Assembly (NCBI GenBank): GCA_946544235.1
Contig: CAMNMC010000060.1
Coordinates: 1 to 38,547, forward strand
DNA length: 38,547 bases
DNA from: an uncultured Lachnospiraceae bacterium
Lineage (GTDB): Bacteria > Bacillota > Clostridia > Lachnospirales > Lachnospiraceae
Direction of reading: 5' to 3'
Shown: positions 1 to 7,787 of the stretch, in pieces
Layout of the letters: each line of letters opens with the position of its first letter
Numbering within the stretch: the stretch's first letter is position 1
Position numbers and translations under genes: made by a program
The notes under the pieces: generated by a model
Seen by the model: the letters and a program-made list of their open reading frames with translations, nothing else
Database searches by the model: none
What the model was told of the DNA's origin: nothing

Positions 1-57
1 GTGCTTGCACGCACATTTGACGGCCAACGCGACATCGAGCAGCTTGCTGCGAGATTC

Positions 58-86
58 TTGGCAAAAAATATTATAGCTGCTATAAT
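58..86 (+). promoter_or_regulatory. Sigma-A-type promoter with palindrome over the -10
   Basis: A -35 TTGGCA (58-63) is followed after 17 bases by a -10 TATAAT (81-86). The -10 lies inside a near-perfect palindrome (69-87, arms TATTATAGC and GCTATAATA, one central base). The start site would be near 93 and the WYL regulator begins at 146. The palindrome could be an operator for that regulator, which is inference only. Confidence 0.6.
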
Positions 87-145
87 AAACATGACATGCA
101 GATGACGTGTTTGGTTTGGTATGATACATACGGAGCGTGAGAGGA

Positions 146-1063
146 ATGAAGATAGACAGGCTGATCGGGATACTGTACGTGCTGCTGCAGGAAGAGAAAA
201 CTACAGCACCTGAGCTGGCAGAACGGTTTGAGGTATCCAGAAGGACAATCAATCGGGATATAGAGGATCTTTGTAAAGCCGGTATTCCAATACAGACGGC
301 ACAGGGAAGCGGAGGCGGTATCAGCATTATGGACGGATACCGGATGGACAGGACAATCCTGACATCAAAGGATATGCAGATGATCCTTGCAGGGCTGCGC
401 AGTTTGGACAGTGTGAGCGGAGGCAGTTACTATGGACAGCTCATGGAGAAGATTCAGGCAGGATCCTCTGAGTTTGTAAACGGCAGGGATTCCATTCTGA
501 TCGATCTGTCTTCATGGCACAGAGAATCGCTGGCCCCTAAGATAGAAACCATACAGGATGCAATCGGATTAAAGAAAACCATCAGGTTTATGTATTATTC
601 TCCGGACGGAGACATGGAAAGGGAGATTGAGCCGTATTATCTGATCTTCAAATGGACAAGCTGGTATATCTACGGCTACTGCCTCCTGAGAAAAGATTTC
701 AGACTGTTTAAGCTGAATCGTATGGATAGCATCATGCATGTTGCATTCTATGATGGGAATCGTGAGGTTCCGATGCCGGATCTGTCAAGTGAGAAAGTAT
801 TTCCTGCGAAGAGCAGGGTGAAGGCGCTGTTTGATCCTTTGATGAAATGGCAGCTTGTGGAAGAGTTTGGTGTGGATTCCTTTACGGAACAAGATGACGG
901 AAGCCTTCTATTTGAACATGAATATGCAGATGATGAGGAATTGCTTTCATGGATGCTTTCATGCAGAGATAAGGTGACTGTCCTGGAACCGGAGCGAATC
1001 AGAGAAAAGCTCTATCAGATTACCTCTGAAATAGCCCAAAGATATGAAGGAGATCGGGAATGA
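146..1063 (+). CDS. YafY/WYL-domain transcriptional regulator
   Basis: This is a DNA-binding transcriptional regulator of the HTH_11 plus WYL family, about 305 residues and full length for the family. Residues 1-60 form a winged helix-turn-helix (TTAPELAERFEVSRRTINRD). The WYL core lies around residues 130-200 (FMYYSPDG, then EPYYLIFKWTSWYIYGYC), followed by a C-terminal WCX-like extension. I chose ATG at 146 over the in-frame GTG at 137 because GGAG (132-135) sits ten bases before it, whereas it would be one base from the GTG. The stop overlaps the ATG of the next reading frame (ATGA), so the cluster downstream is probably one operon. WYL regulators respond to ligands or nucleic acid; the ligand here is unknown. 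Confidence 0.85.
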   Translation: MKIDRLIGILYVLLQEEKTTAPELAERFEVSRRTINRDIEDLCKAGIPIQTAQGSGGGISIMDGYRMDRTILTSKDMQMILAGLRSLDSVSGGSYYGQLMEKIQAGSSEFVNGRDSILIDLSSWHRESLAPKIETIQDAIGLKKTIRFMYYSPDGDMEREIEPYYLIFKWTSWYIYGYCLLRKDFRLFKLNRMDSIMHVAFYDGNREVPMPDLSSEKVFPAKSRVKALFDPLMKWQLVEEFGVDSFTEQDDGSLLFEHEYADDEELLSWMLSCRDKVTVLEPERIREKLYQITSEIAQRYEGDRE

Positions 1064-1317
1064 AGAACAAAGTGATTGTTGAGACTGATAGATTATTCCT
1101 GCGCCAGATGAATGAGGATGACTTTGATGCCTTGTATCTGGTTCTTACAGATACGGAAATCATGCAGCACTATCCATATATTTTTGATGAAAAGAAAGTC
1201 AGTGAATGGAATAACGCATGTGTCGGTAGTATACAGGGAGGTAAACCACGATGGTTTTTGATTTCAAGAAAGAATACAAAGAGTTTTACATGCCGAAGAA
1301 TAAGCCCGCTATCGTAA
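1060..1317 (+). pseudogene. GNAT acetyltransferase N-terminal fragment
   Basis: The first 50 or so residues look like the N-terminus of a RimJ/RimL-type GNAT acetyltransferase (VETDRLFLRQMNEDDFDALY, then a DTEIMQHYPYIFDEKKVSEW segment). After that the frame leaves the family and runs through the ribosome site and start of the next gene, ending at 1317. The acetyl-CoA loop and C-terminal half are missing, so this is most likely a deletion remnant. Its start overlaps the stop of the WYL regulator, so it may still be translated as a coupled leader. Confidence is good that it is GNAT-derived and non-functional. Confidence 0.6.
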
Positions 1318-1943
1318 CAGTGCCGAGGATTAATTACATAGCTGTGCGCGGAGTGGGAGATCCGAATCAGGAGGATGGTGATTATAAGAAGGCTATCGGA
1401 TTGCTGTATGGGATTGCCTTTACGATCAAGATGAGCAAGAAGGGTGATCATCAAATTGACGGTTATTTCGATTATGTAGTTCCACCGCTGGAGGGATTCT
1501 GGTGGCAGGGTGAGCGACATCCGGTGGATGACACGATGCGAACCGACCGAGCCGGCAGGCGAGAAAATGTAGACGGAATTGACTATGCACATAAAGAAGA
1601 TTTCCACTGGATCTCTGTGATCCGTCTTCCGGATTTCGTGACAGAAGATGATTACCGTTGGGCTGTGAACGAGGCAACGAAAAAGAAAAAACAGGATTTC
1701 TCCAAAGTGGAGTTTCTGACTGTCGAGGAAGGACTTTGCGTCCAGTGTATGCATATTGGTTCTTATGATGATGAGCCTGCTACAGTTTCTATGATGCATG
1801 AGTTTATGGAACAGCAGGGATATGAGTTGGATATTACAGACAAGCGCCTGCATCATGAGATTTATCTGAGTGATGCCAGAAAGGTGGCTCCTGAGAAGCT
1901 GAAGACTGTGATCAGGCATCCGATCAAGGTAAAGGAGGAATGA
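1251..1943 (+). CDS. GyrI-like small-molecule-binding domain protein
   Basis: This 230-residue protein resembles the stand-alone GyrI-like (SOUL/AraC effector-binding fold) family of Clostridia. Supporting stretches are the N-terminal FDFKKEYKEFY(M)P, then PRINYIAVRGVGDPN, and a C-terminal EFMEQQGYELD...HHEIYLSDARKV. Proteins of this fold bind hydrophobic or cationic small molecules and may detoxify or sense them. It has no DNA-binding domain. GGGAGG lies about ten bases before the ATG. The stop at 1941-1943 sits inside the ribosome site of the next gene, so the two are tightly coupled. Its place in a cluster of acetyltransferases and DinB proteins fits a stress or xenobiotic role, which is inference. 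Confidence 0.85.
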   Translation: MVFDFKKEYKEFYMPKNKPAIVTVPRINYIAVRGVGDPNQEDGDYKKAIGLLYGIAFTIKMSKKGDHQIDGYFDYVVPPLEGFWWQGERHPVDDTMRTDRAGRRENVDGIDYAHKEDFHWISVIRLPDFVTEDDYRWAVNEATKKKKQDFSKVEFLTVEEGLCVQCMHIGSYDDEPATVSMMHEFMEQQGYELDITDKRLHHEIYLSDARKVAPEKLKTVIRHPIKVKEE

Positions 1944-1947
1944 GAAT

Positions 1948-2694
1948 ATGGAGTATATCAGGGTAACAAAGGATAATCTGGAGAAAGAACACATCTGTTG
2001 TGCGATTTCCAATAATAATGATGTACAGGTATCTTCAAAGAAGGCCTGGATGGCTGACAGGTTTGATGAAGGACTTGTTTTTCTGAAGAGTGTGGAACGC
2101 GGAAAGTGCTTTATAGAATATATCCCGGCAGAAAATGCATGGGTTCCGATTGAGGCAGATGGATATATGTACATCGACTGTCTGTGGGTGTCAGGATCTT
2201 TCAAAGGGCATGGATATTCTTCAGATCTGCTTACTGCCTGCATTGAGGATAGTAAAGAAAAAGGTAAGAAGGGACTTTGTATTTTAAGTGCAGCAAAGAA
2301 AAAGCCGTTCCTGGCTGATCCGAAGTTTCTGAAGTACAAGGGCTTTGCTGTTATAGATGAGGCGGATAATGGTATCCAGCTCTGGTATTTACCGTTTGAT
2401 AAGAAGGCGGACACACCACGATTCAAGGAATGTGCCAAACATCCGCATATAGAAGAGAAGGGCTATGTTTTGTATTATACGAGCCAATGTCCTTTTAATG
2501 CAAAGTACGTTCCGGTCTTGGAGAAGACGGCTAAAGAGAATGGTATTCCGTTTCGGGCGATTCATATAGAAAGCAGGGACGAAGCGCAGAATGCTCCGAC
2601 TCCGATCACGAATTATGCCTTGTTTCATGATGGCGAATATGTTACAAATGAGCAAATGAATGATAAGAAGTTCCTGAAGCTGGTGAGTGGGTAG
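1948..2694 (+). CDS. GNAT N-acetyltransferase with C-terminal YoaP domain
   Basis: The protein is 248 residues. The N-terminal half has a GNAT acetyl-CoA binding region (DCLWVSGSFKGHGYSSDLL, residues about 77-95). The C-terminal half (about 150-248) matches the YoaP-like domain with a CxxxxAK-type segment (YYTSQCPFNAKYVPVLEKTAKENGIPF) followed by IESRDEAQNAPTPITNYALF. This two-domain layout is typical of clostridial YoaP-containing acetyltransferases; the substrate is unknown. Start choice is firm: AAAGGAGGAATGAGAAT leads directly to ATG at 1948. It belongs to the operon starting with the WYL regulator. Confidence 0.85.
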   Translation: MEYIRVTKDNLEKEHICCAISNNNDVQVSSKKAWMADRFDEGLVFLKSVERGKCFIEYIPAENAWVPIEADGYMYIDCLWVSGSFKGHGYSSDLLTACIEDSKEKGKKGLCILSAAKKKPFLADPKFLKYKGFAVIDEADNGIQLWYLPFDKKADTPRFKECAKHPHIEEKGYVLYYTSQCPFNAKYVPVLEKTAKENGIPFRAIHIESRDEAQNAPTPITNYALFHDGEYVTNEQMNDKKFLKLVSG

Positions 2695-2705
2695 GAGGAA
2701 GAGTT

Positions 2706-2738
2706 ATGGCATCAACAAAAGAAAGTATGAGTGAATAA
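2706..2738 (+). other. Ten-codon open frame with strong ribosome site
   Basis: A strong TAGGAGGAAGAGTT precedes an ATG that encodes only MASTKESMSE before a TAA. The next gene's ATG at 2740 follows one base after that stop. The peptide resembles the start of TfoX N-terminal domain proteins (MASTKE / MASSKEY type), so it may be the remnant of a deleted gene whose ribosome site now serves the next GNAT gene by translational coupling. This is a weak, length-limited resemblance. Confidence 0.35.
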
Positions 2739-2739
2739 G

Positions 2740-3207
2740 ATGAGTGTAGAATTGATCCCGATCGTTCGAGAGGATGTTGAAACTGTCTGGAAGATGCAGG
2801 TTGAGGCATTTGCCGGGCTGTTGGAGCGTTATCAGGATTATGATATAAGTCCCGCGGCTGAAGGCATGGAAAAAGTAATGGCGAGGTTTGAGCAACCCTG
2901 GACGACGTATTTTTTCATTATGGCGAATGATGAGAAAGTCGGAGTGGTACGAGTTGTAGATAAAAAGGATGGCAGCAGGAAGCGTATATCCCCTATCTGG
3001 ATCATGCCGGAGCACAGAAATAAAGGCTATGCCCAGCAGGCAATGATTGAAGCTGAAAGGATTTACGGGGAGGATAATTGGTGCCTGGATACGATATTAC
3101 AGGAGAAGGGTAATTGCTATCTCTATGAGAAACTTGGATATCATAGAACCGGAAAAATTGATAAAATAAGTGAACGCATGGATATAGTGTATTATGAAAA
3201 AGATTAA
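2740..3207 (+). CDS. GNAT family N-acetyltransferase
   Basis: This is a single-domain GNAT acetyltransferase of about 155 residues. The acetyl-CoA pyrophosphate loop is visible as WIMPEHRNKGYAQQAM (Q/RxxGxA-like), preceded by strand EKVGVVRVVDK and followed by a C-terminal CYLYEKLGYHRTG, which is the standard GNAT beta-6/7 region. I prefer ATG at 2740 over the in-frame GTG at 2731 because it directly follows the stop of the ten-codon frame and so can use its ribosome site by re-initiation. The substrate cannot be predicted. The stop overlaps an upstream in-frame ATG of the next gene. Confidence 0.8.
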   Translation: MSVELIPIVREDVETVWKMQVEAFAGLLERYQDYDISPAAEGMEKVMARFEQPWTTYFFIMANDEKVGVVRVVDKKDGSRKRISPIWIMPEHRNKGYAQQAMIEAERIYGEDNWCLDTILQEKGNCYLYEKLGYHRTGKIDKISERMDIVYYEKD

Positions 3208-3223
3208 GGCTGGGGATACAACA

Positions 3224-4279
3224 ATGAATAAAGGCTGGTCGGAAAAGAATAAAGAAATACAGAAACTATTGTCAAAAGAAGCCACTTTTGGCGAAGCCAT
3301 TCGGAAACTGACTGAATTAAGAGAAGAGTTATTTCAACAGATAACCTGGATAGTTGAAGGCTATCCTGATAAGGCTTTTTATCAATTGCCATTTGCGGGA
3401 GCAAAAGGATATCACAGCAAAACTCTTGCATACTCCATATGGCATATTTTTAGAATAGAAGATATCGTGGCTCATGAGATGATCGCAGAGGATGAACAGA
3501 TACTTTTTCGTGAAAAGTATCTTGAAAAGACTGCATCCCCAATCATAACAACAGGTAACGAACTTGAAGGCGAAGAGATTGCTGAGTTTTCAAAGAAGCT
3601 GAATGTGAAGGGGCTTTATTTTTATGCAAAGGCCGTAAAGGAATCAAGTGACAAGATACTTCTGCAATTACAATACAAGGATTTGAAAAGGAAGTTTAGC
3701 GAAGAAACCAAGCAGAAACTGATAGGCAGTAAGTGTGTCAGTGAGGATGAAAATGCATTCTGGCTGATTGATTACTGGTGTGGGAAAGATGTAAAAGGAC
3801 TTATCCAGATGCCGTTTTCCCGCCACTGGATCATGCACATAGAAGCAATGCAGCGAATCAAAAACCGGCTTTGCAAGATTGCCAGAAAAGGTATAGATCC
3901 GGTTGCAATCTGTGGATTGTCCTGCAATCATTGTTTCCTGGGTGAATGGTGCGGCGGCTGCAGAACAGAGTACAATGCCTGTTCTTTTGCTACTTGCTCC
4001 GAAGAAAAGATATGCCCTAACGTAAAGTGCTGTAATGAAAAGGATATAGATGGATGCTACAAATGCAGTGAACTCGAGACCTGTGAGAAAGGATTTTTTG
4101 TGCCATCCAATGATGGGGCAAATGCTGCAAAGGCTCAGTCGCTTTATATCAGGAAGTATGGTAAGAAGGAATTCCTGAAAGTCCAGGCAAGACTGCATGA
4201 GAAATATGAATTTGAAAAGGTGCAGGAAATCCTGGGACAGGATCATAAAGAGGCACTTCGGATATTGGAAGATAACTGA
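3224..4279 (+). CDS. DinB-like plus DUF3795 two-domain protein
   Basis: The N-terminal 190 residues look like a DinB-like four-helix bundle with potential metal-binding histidines (IWHIFRIEDIVAHEM and SRHWIMHIEAM). The C-terminal 130 residues are cysteine-rich and match DUF3795 (PVAICGLSCNHCFLGEWCGGC, with further CNE, CYKC and CEK cysteines), which likely binds zinc or an iron-sulfur cluster. The start at 3224 is preceded by GGGGAT. An in-frame ATG at 3194 inside the previous gene has no ribosome site. The function is unknown. DinB-fold proteins often act as thiol or bacillithiol transferases, but no such activity can be claimed here. It is probably co-transcribed with the preceding GNAT genes. 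Confidence 0.75.
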   Translation: MNKGWSEKNKEIQKLLSKEATFGEAIRKLTELREELFQQITWIVEGYPDKAFYQLPFAGAKGYHSKTLAYSIWHIFRIEDIVAHEMIAEDEQILFREKYLEKTASPIITTGNELEGEEIAEFSKKLNVKGLYFYAKAVKESSDKILLQLQYKDLKRKFSEETKQKLIGSKCVSEDENAFWLIDYWCGKDVKGLIQMPFSRHWIMHIEAMQRIKNRLCKIARKGIDPVAICGLSCNHCFLGEWCGGCRTEYNACSFATCSEEKICPNVKCCNEKDIDGCYKCSELETCEKGFFVPSNDGANAAKAQSLYIRKYGKKEFLKVQARLHEKYEFEKVQEILGQDHKEALRILEDN

Positions 4280-4281
4280 AG

Positions 4282-4415
4282 ATATAACAAAGGCATTTGG
4301 CAGAGTTAAAAAACTTGGTGCAAGGAAAGCGATTGTTATTTCAGATATGGATTTTTATAAAAAGCTTGGTTTTGTTAATTATGCATTGTTTTCTTTTTAT
4401 TGGAAGACAGAGTGA
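4282..4415 (+). pseudogene. GNAT C-terminal fragment
   Basis: Just after the DUF3795 gene, a stretch with no start codon of its own encodes KAFGRVKKLGARKAIVIS, then DMDFYKKLGFVNYALFSFYW and a stop. This is the C-terminal beta-6/7 signature of a GNAT acetyltransferase without the acetyl-CoA binding half. The same frame extends upstream into the DUF3795 gene only as an out-of-frame shadow. It is a relic, apparently from a recombination that joined the DUF3795 gene to the tail of a lost acetyltransferase gene. Confidence 0.55.
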
Positions 4416-4433
4416 TGCGAGGTGTGGAAAAAG

Positions 4434-5417
4434 ATGGAAAATATATCGTTGATCGAACTTGATGAATCATATCTGCCACAGATGGCAGAGCTTATAAAAG
4501 AAGCGTTTGGCGGGGAACCCTGGAATGATGACTGGAGCGATACAAAACAGTTAATTGAATATATGAAGGATATATCAAAGCCATACAATCCACTGAACTA
4601 TGGCTTATTGATGGATGGTAAACTGGCAGGTATATCTGTTGGAAAGGTTAATCACTGGTGGGAAGGAACAAGCTATGTTATAGAAGAATTCTGTGTCTCT
4701 CCAAACTGTCAGGGAATGGGACTTGGTTCGAAATTCTTAGGTCTTATTGAACAAAGTGTTCGTGAAAAAGGAGTGGAAGGTATTTTTCTGCAGACAGATA
4801 ATGATAAGCCGGCCTACCATTTTTATCATAAAAATGGATTTATGGATCTGGGGACTCATATCAGTTTGTATAAGAGCGTTAGGACTATAGAGAAAAATGC
4901 CGTAGAGGACACACCTGATAACGGCTCCGATTTTGCTTCAGATGATGTTGAATACGATATTGCTGATCTGAATGATATACCGGAGCTTGTTCGTCTCAGA
5001 ATTCTGTATATGATAGATGATTTCGGTTCGATAACTGATGAAGAAAGAGAAGGAATGGAAAAACAGCTTCCGGGATATTTTGAGAGAGAACTGGGGAAGA
5101 AGCTGATCGCATTTGTGGCGAGAGCAGAGGGGAGACTTGTAGCGGCGGCATATCTTCTTATTATTGAAAAGCCTGCAAATCCATTTTTCCTTAACGGACT
5201 TGATTCGGAGGTTTTAAGTGTATATACGGAAGAAGGGTATCGTGGAAGAGGTATTTGTTCACGGCTTATGAAAAACATGATTGAATATGCCAAAGAACAT
5301 AAAATAAGCCGGATCGATCTCGTTGCTACCGATGACGGATATCCAATCTATAAAAAACTGGGATTTGAAGATAAGAATCAGAAATATAAGGATATGAGAT
5401 TAGTGGTTGAAGATTAA
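4434..5417 (+). CDS. Tandem GNAT acetyltransferase (two domains)
   Basis: Two GNAT domains lie in one 327-residue chain. The first (about 1-145) has VIEEFCVSPNCQGMGLGSKF and ends with PAYHFYHKNGFMDLG. The second (about 165-327) has VLSVYTEEGYRGRGICSRLM and ends with GYPIYKKLGFEDKNQKY. Both keep the Q/RxxGxG/A acetyl-CoA loop, so both may be active. I chose ATG at 4434 because GAGGTG (4419-4424) lies nine bases upstream; the GTG at 4422 would overlap that site. The second domain resembles GNATs that act on antibiotics or metabolites, but no substrate can be named. Confidence 0.85.
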   Translation: MENISLIELDESYLPQMAELIKEAFGGEPWNDDWSDTKQLIEYMKDISKPYNPLNYGLLMDGKLAGISVGKVNHWWEGTSYVIEEFCVSPNCQGMGLGSKFLGLIEQSVREKGVEGIFLQTDNDKPAYHFYHKNGFMDLGTHISLYKSVRTIEKNAVEDTPDNGSDFASDDVEYDIADLNDIPELVRLRILYMIDDFGSITDEEREGMEKQLPGYFERELGKKLIAFVARAEGRLVAAAYLLIIEKPANPFFLNGLDSEVLSVYTEEGYRGRGICSRLMKNMIEYAKEHKISRIDLVATDDGYPIYKKLGFEDKNQKYKDMRLVVED

Positions 5418-5487
5418 TCAGCTGAGTTTATTTAATTTTGCGCCGATGAAGCACTTATCGCAATAGTCGAATGCAGGAGAGTTTATT

Positions 5488-5931
5488 ATGATGGATATCG
5501 TATTAATAGAACCGATATCGGAATATGCCGAAGATATATGGGCGTTCCGACAGGAGATAATAGATTTTGCCGAGGATAATGACGACCGGTTTGCCGGATG
5601 CAGTTCTTTGGGAGACTGCAGGTCAGCTGAGGAATGGATAAATCTGTGCGTACTGATGATATTCAGTGCGCCTGTTCTTTATGATGCAGATGATTTTGTG
5701 GGTTGTTTTGTGGATCATTATGCGTTTTGTTCTGTGGATTATAACGCATATTATGAGAAGCAAAAACCGCTTCTCATAATCCTGCGGGACTATAGTCCCT
5801 ACGGTATCTTATCAAGAAAAACAAATACTCGTTTCACTCGTGCTTGTTTTTCTTCTGATAAGATATATTATTTGGTGAAATGTTCTGTGGAGTATTTACA
5901 GATTACTTCACGGATGGTGTCTCAGCTGTAA
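5488..5931 (+). pseudogene. Degenerate GNAT acetyltransferase invaded by hairpins
   Basis: The N-terminal 50 residues (IEPISEYAEDIWAFRQEIID, then a RSAEEWINL segment) resemble COG3981-type predicted acetyltransferases. From about residue 55 the frame turns into unrelated, cysteine- and aromatic-rich sequence, and residues 90-140 are encoded by three consecutive inverted repeats (5751-5865). The acetyl-CoA site is absent. The frame is open but is most likely a truncated gene whose 3' part was replaced by intergenic hairpin DNA. It ends against the 3' end of the converging DinB gene. Confidence 0.5.
5751..5865. repeat. Cluster of three inverted repeats
   Basis: Three hairpins sit end to end. 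TTATGAGAAG pairs with CTTCTCATAA (5751-5779, perfect). GGGACTATAGTCCC (5786-5799) is a perfect 14-base palindrome. TATCTTATCAAGAAAAACAA (5805-5824) pairs with 5844-5865 apart from a two-base bulge. Hairpin clusters of similar design occur near 11.7, 18.1 and 36.9 kb. Confidence 0.75.
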
Positions 5932-6445
5932 CCTGTCCGGCTCTGTATCTTCCGAAGAATATACCATCATCAACATATTTATCAGCCTGGGAAACCCACA
6001 TAGGAAACTTTCCGGTATTTATAGCAGTCTGACCGTTAAGCATTCCGGTGTGGAAGGAAATATGTCTGAACTGACGAAGCACGAGCTCCATACGGGTGTA
6101 GATGCAGTTCTCTGGCTTCTCATACAACATATCATCAGTAAGTGAATCCAGATAATCCAGAGTCTTCTTCTCAACTTTATCAAGGTATTCGAGAAGCTCC
6201 TCGTCTGATAAAACAACGTTCGTTGGATTGTCAGGATTGTCCATTCCGTTTTCGTGAAAATCAGGTTCTTCATAATCGTAAGGATTTATAAACCACTTGT
6301 CTGCGGAGTGAAGAGCATGATAAGCCCATCTCCAGCATGGAGCACCGCAGCACAGTGCGTCTCTGTCATATGTCTGAATGGAAGTCTTAATATTCAGAAA
6401 ATTCGGTAAAACCATATCTTTGATTATCATACATAATTCGTTCAT
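5903..6445 (-). CDS. DinB family protein
   Basis: This is a 180-residue DinB-like four-helix-bundle protein. Histidines typical of the metal site occur in RWAYHALHSADKWF and FRHISFHTGMLNGQ. DinB-fold proteins bind a divalent metal and many are thiol-dependent transferases or of unknown role. The start at 6445 is set by AGGAGG seven bases upstream, which overrules an in-frame ATG at 6463. It is divergent from a LysR gene, with about 140 bases between, which suggests it may be that regulator's target. It converges with the degenerate GNAT frame. Confidence 0.85.
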   Translation of the reverse strand: MNELCMIIKDMVLPNFLNIKTSIQTYDRDALCCGAPCWRWAYHALHSADKWFINPYDYEEPDFHENGMDNPDNPTNVVLSDEELLEYLDKVEKKTLDYLDSLTDDMLYEKPENCIYTRMELVLRQFRHISFHTGMLNGQTAINTGKFPMWVSQADKYVDDGIFFGRYRAGQVTAETPSVK

Positions 6446-6521
6446 GAGAAATCCTCCTTGCATTTGATTTACTATGATTGTATAATAACACCAAATATAA
6501 TATCAGTAAAATTGAAATAAA

Positions 6522-6536
6522 TGAACGAATTGTTCA
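6522..6536. promoter_or_regulatory. Candidate LysR-type operator
   Basis: TGAACGAATTGTTCA has five-base arms TGAAC/GTTCA around GAATT and sits between the divergent DinB and LysR genes. Its shape fits a LysR T-Nx-A box. Assignment to the adjacent regulator is inference from position. Confidence 0.4.
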
Positions 6537-6588
6537 AAAATATTGAATACGAGGAACGGGCACTTTTATATTTAAACGGAGCTTTGAT

Positions 6589-7467
6589 ATGACAATTACG
6601 CAGTTAAGTACATTTTTAAAGATCACGGAACTAAATAGCTTTTCTGCTGCTGCCGATAGTTTGGGGTATGCACAGTCCACGGTTACAACACAGATCAAGC
6701 AGCTTGAGGATGAATTGGGTTGTGTACTATTTGAGCGCCTGGGAAAAACAATCTCACTGACCTCGTCGGGTGAAAGGCTGATAACATATGCTGAAAAGAT
6801 GCTTCAGCTGGAGCGGGAGATACGACTTGATGTGACGGATGAAGAAAACCCTGCGGGAGTTTTAAAATTGGGTGTATCGGAGTCACTCTGTATAAGCAGA
6901 TTTCCGCAGATTTTGATGGAGTATAATAAGAATAACCCGCGAACAGAGATCAGAATACAGTTTGTTACGCATGAAAGTATTCCGGATCTTCTGCAGAAGG
7001 GTGAACTTGATATGGTTTATACACTTAATCCGCTCTTTGAGGACGAAAGGATTAAGATCCTCCACAAGAAAAGGGAGAAACTGAGATTCTATGTATCTCC
7101 TGAGCATCCCATGGCTGATAAAACCATTACTGAAGAAGATCTGAAGGATGTGCCCCTTCTGCTGACCGGACATAACTGTAATTTCAGGCATATGCTGCTT
7201 GCCGATCTTGAGGAAAAAGGTATATCACCGAAGATAGTCCTTGAAACGAGCAGTAAAGAAGTTCTGAAACAATTTGCAGAGGGTGGATTCGGAGTGGCGT
7301 TCATACCGGAAATGGCAGCGGAAAAAGAAATAAAGGATGGTAAACTGAAGCCCCTTATCTGGAAGGGAAGCGATTTTCCTGTATTTTCACAGGTTTTGAT
7401 CCATAAGGATAAGCATCAGAACAAAGCAATCAATAGTCTGGTTGATCATATCAGACGGTTGGGATAA
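6589..7467 (+). CDS. LysR family transcriptional regulator
   Basis: This is a 292-residue LysR-type regulator of normal length. The N-terminal winged HTH (residues 1-60) reads TQLSTFLKITELNSFSAAAD then GYAQSTVTTQIKQLEDELG, and LFERLGKTISLTSSGERLI follows the standard linker pattern. Residues 90-292 form the periplasmic-binding-like effector domain. A GGAG motif precedes ATG 6589. It is transcribed away from a DinB gene, the usual LysR arrangement, so it may control that gene and itself. The effector is unknown. Confidence 0.9.
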   Translation: MTITQLSTFLKITELNSFSAAADSLGYAQSTVTTQIKQLEDELGCVLFERLGKTISLTSSGERLITYAEKMLQLEREIRLDVTDEENPAGVLKLGVSESLCISRFPQILMEYNKNNPRTEIRIQFVTHESIPDLLQKGELDMVYTLNPLFEDERIKILHKKREKLRFYVSPEHPMADKTITEEDLKDVPLLLTGHNCNFRHMLLADLEEKGISPKIVLETSSKEVLKQFAEGGFGVAFIPEMAAEKEIKDGKLKPLIWKGSDFPVFSQVLIHKDKHQNKAINSLVDHIRRLG

Positions 7468-7493
7468 TACGCCGTTCTGTACGATGTTGTTCA

Positions 7494-7679
7494 TTGATTC
7501 CGAATAAGATCAACAAGGTCCGCAAGGTTAAGGAAGGTATGAAGGATTTCGTAAAGCTTGAAAGCTTCAATGAAGGACGTGCCGCTGAGGCAAGAGCCAA
7601 GCGCACAAATCAGGCAGCCAACAAGACTTCGGTGAAGACTAATCCTCAGCCAAAAGATACAAGCGCAAGGAAAAAATAA
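7494..7679 (+). CDS. Small basic protein or C-terminal gene fragment
   Basis: A 61-codon frame from a TTG encodes a lysine-, alanine- and asparagine-rich, probably disordered product (KVKEGMKDFVKLESFNEGRA followed by a TNQAANKTS tail). There is no good ribosome site before the TTG, and the same frame stays open upstream across the LysR stop. It could therefore be the leftover 3' end of a longer gene whose front was lost. I do not recognise the family. A short AAACT-AAAAA-AGTTT hairpin follows the stop. Confidence 0.3.
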   Translation: MIPNKINKVRKVKEGMKDFVKLESFNEGRAAEARAKRTNQAANKTSVKTNPQPKDTSARKK

Positions 7680-7720
7680 AACTAAAAAAGTTTTTGAATC
7701 ATTATCGGCGAACAGGCGTC

Positions 7721-7750
7721 TTGCAATTGTTTTGGGGTATGTATTATAAT
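7721..7750 (+). promoter_or_regulatory. Promoter of the lipoprotein gene
   Basis: TTGCAA (7721-7726), an 18-base spacer and TATAAT (7745-7750) lie 38 bases before the ATG of the lipoprotein, whose AGGAGG site follows. Confidence 0.6.
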
Positions 7751-7787
7751 GATACCGATAACTCTTTTTTTTTAGGAGGGAAGGTTA

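Noticed and set aside
1170-2438. Long open frame on the minus strand
   Set aside because: It is antisense to the GyrI-like and YoaP-GNAT genes, has no ribosome site, and its translation has no family-like features.
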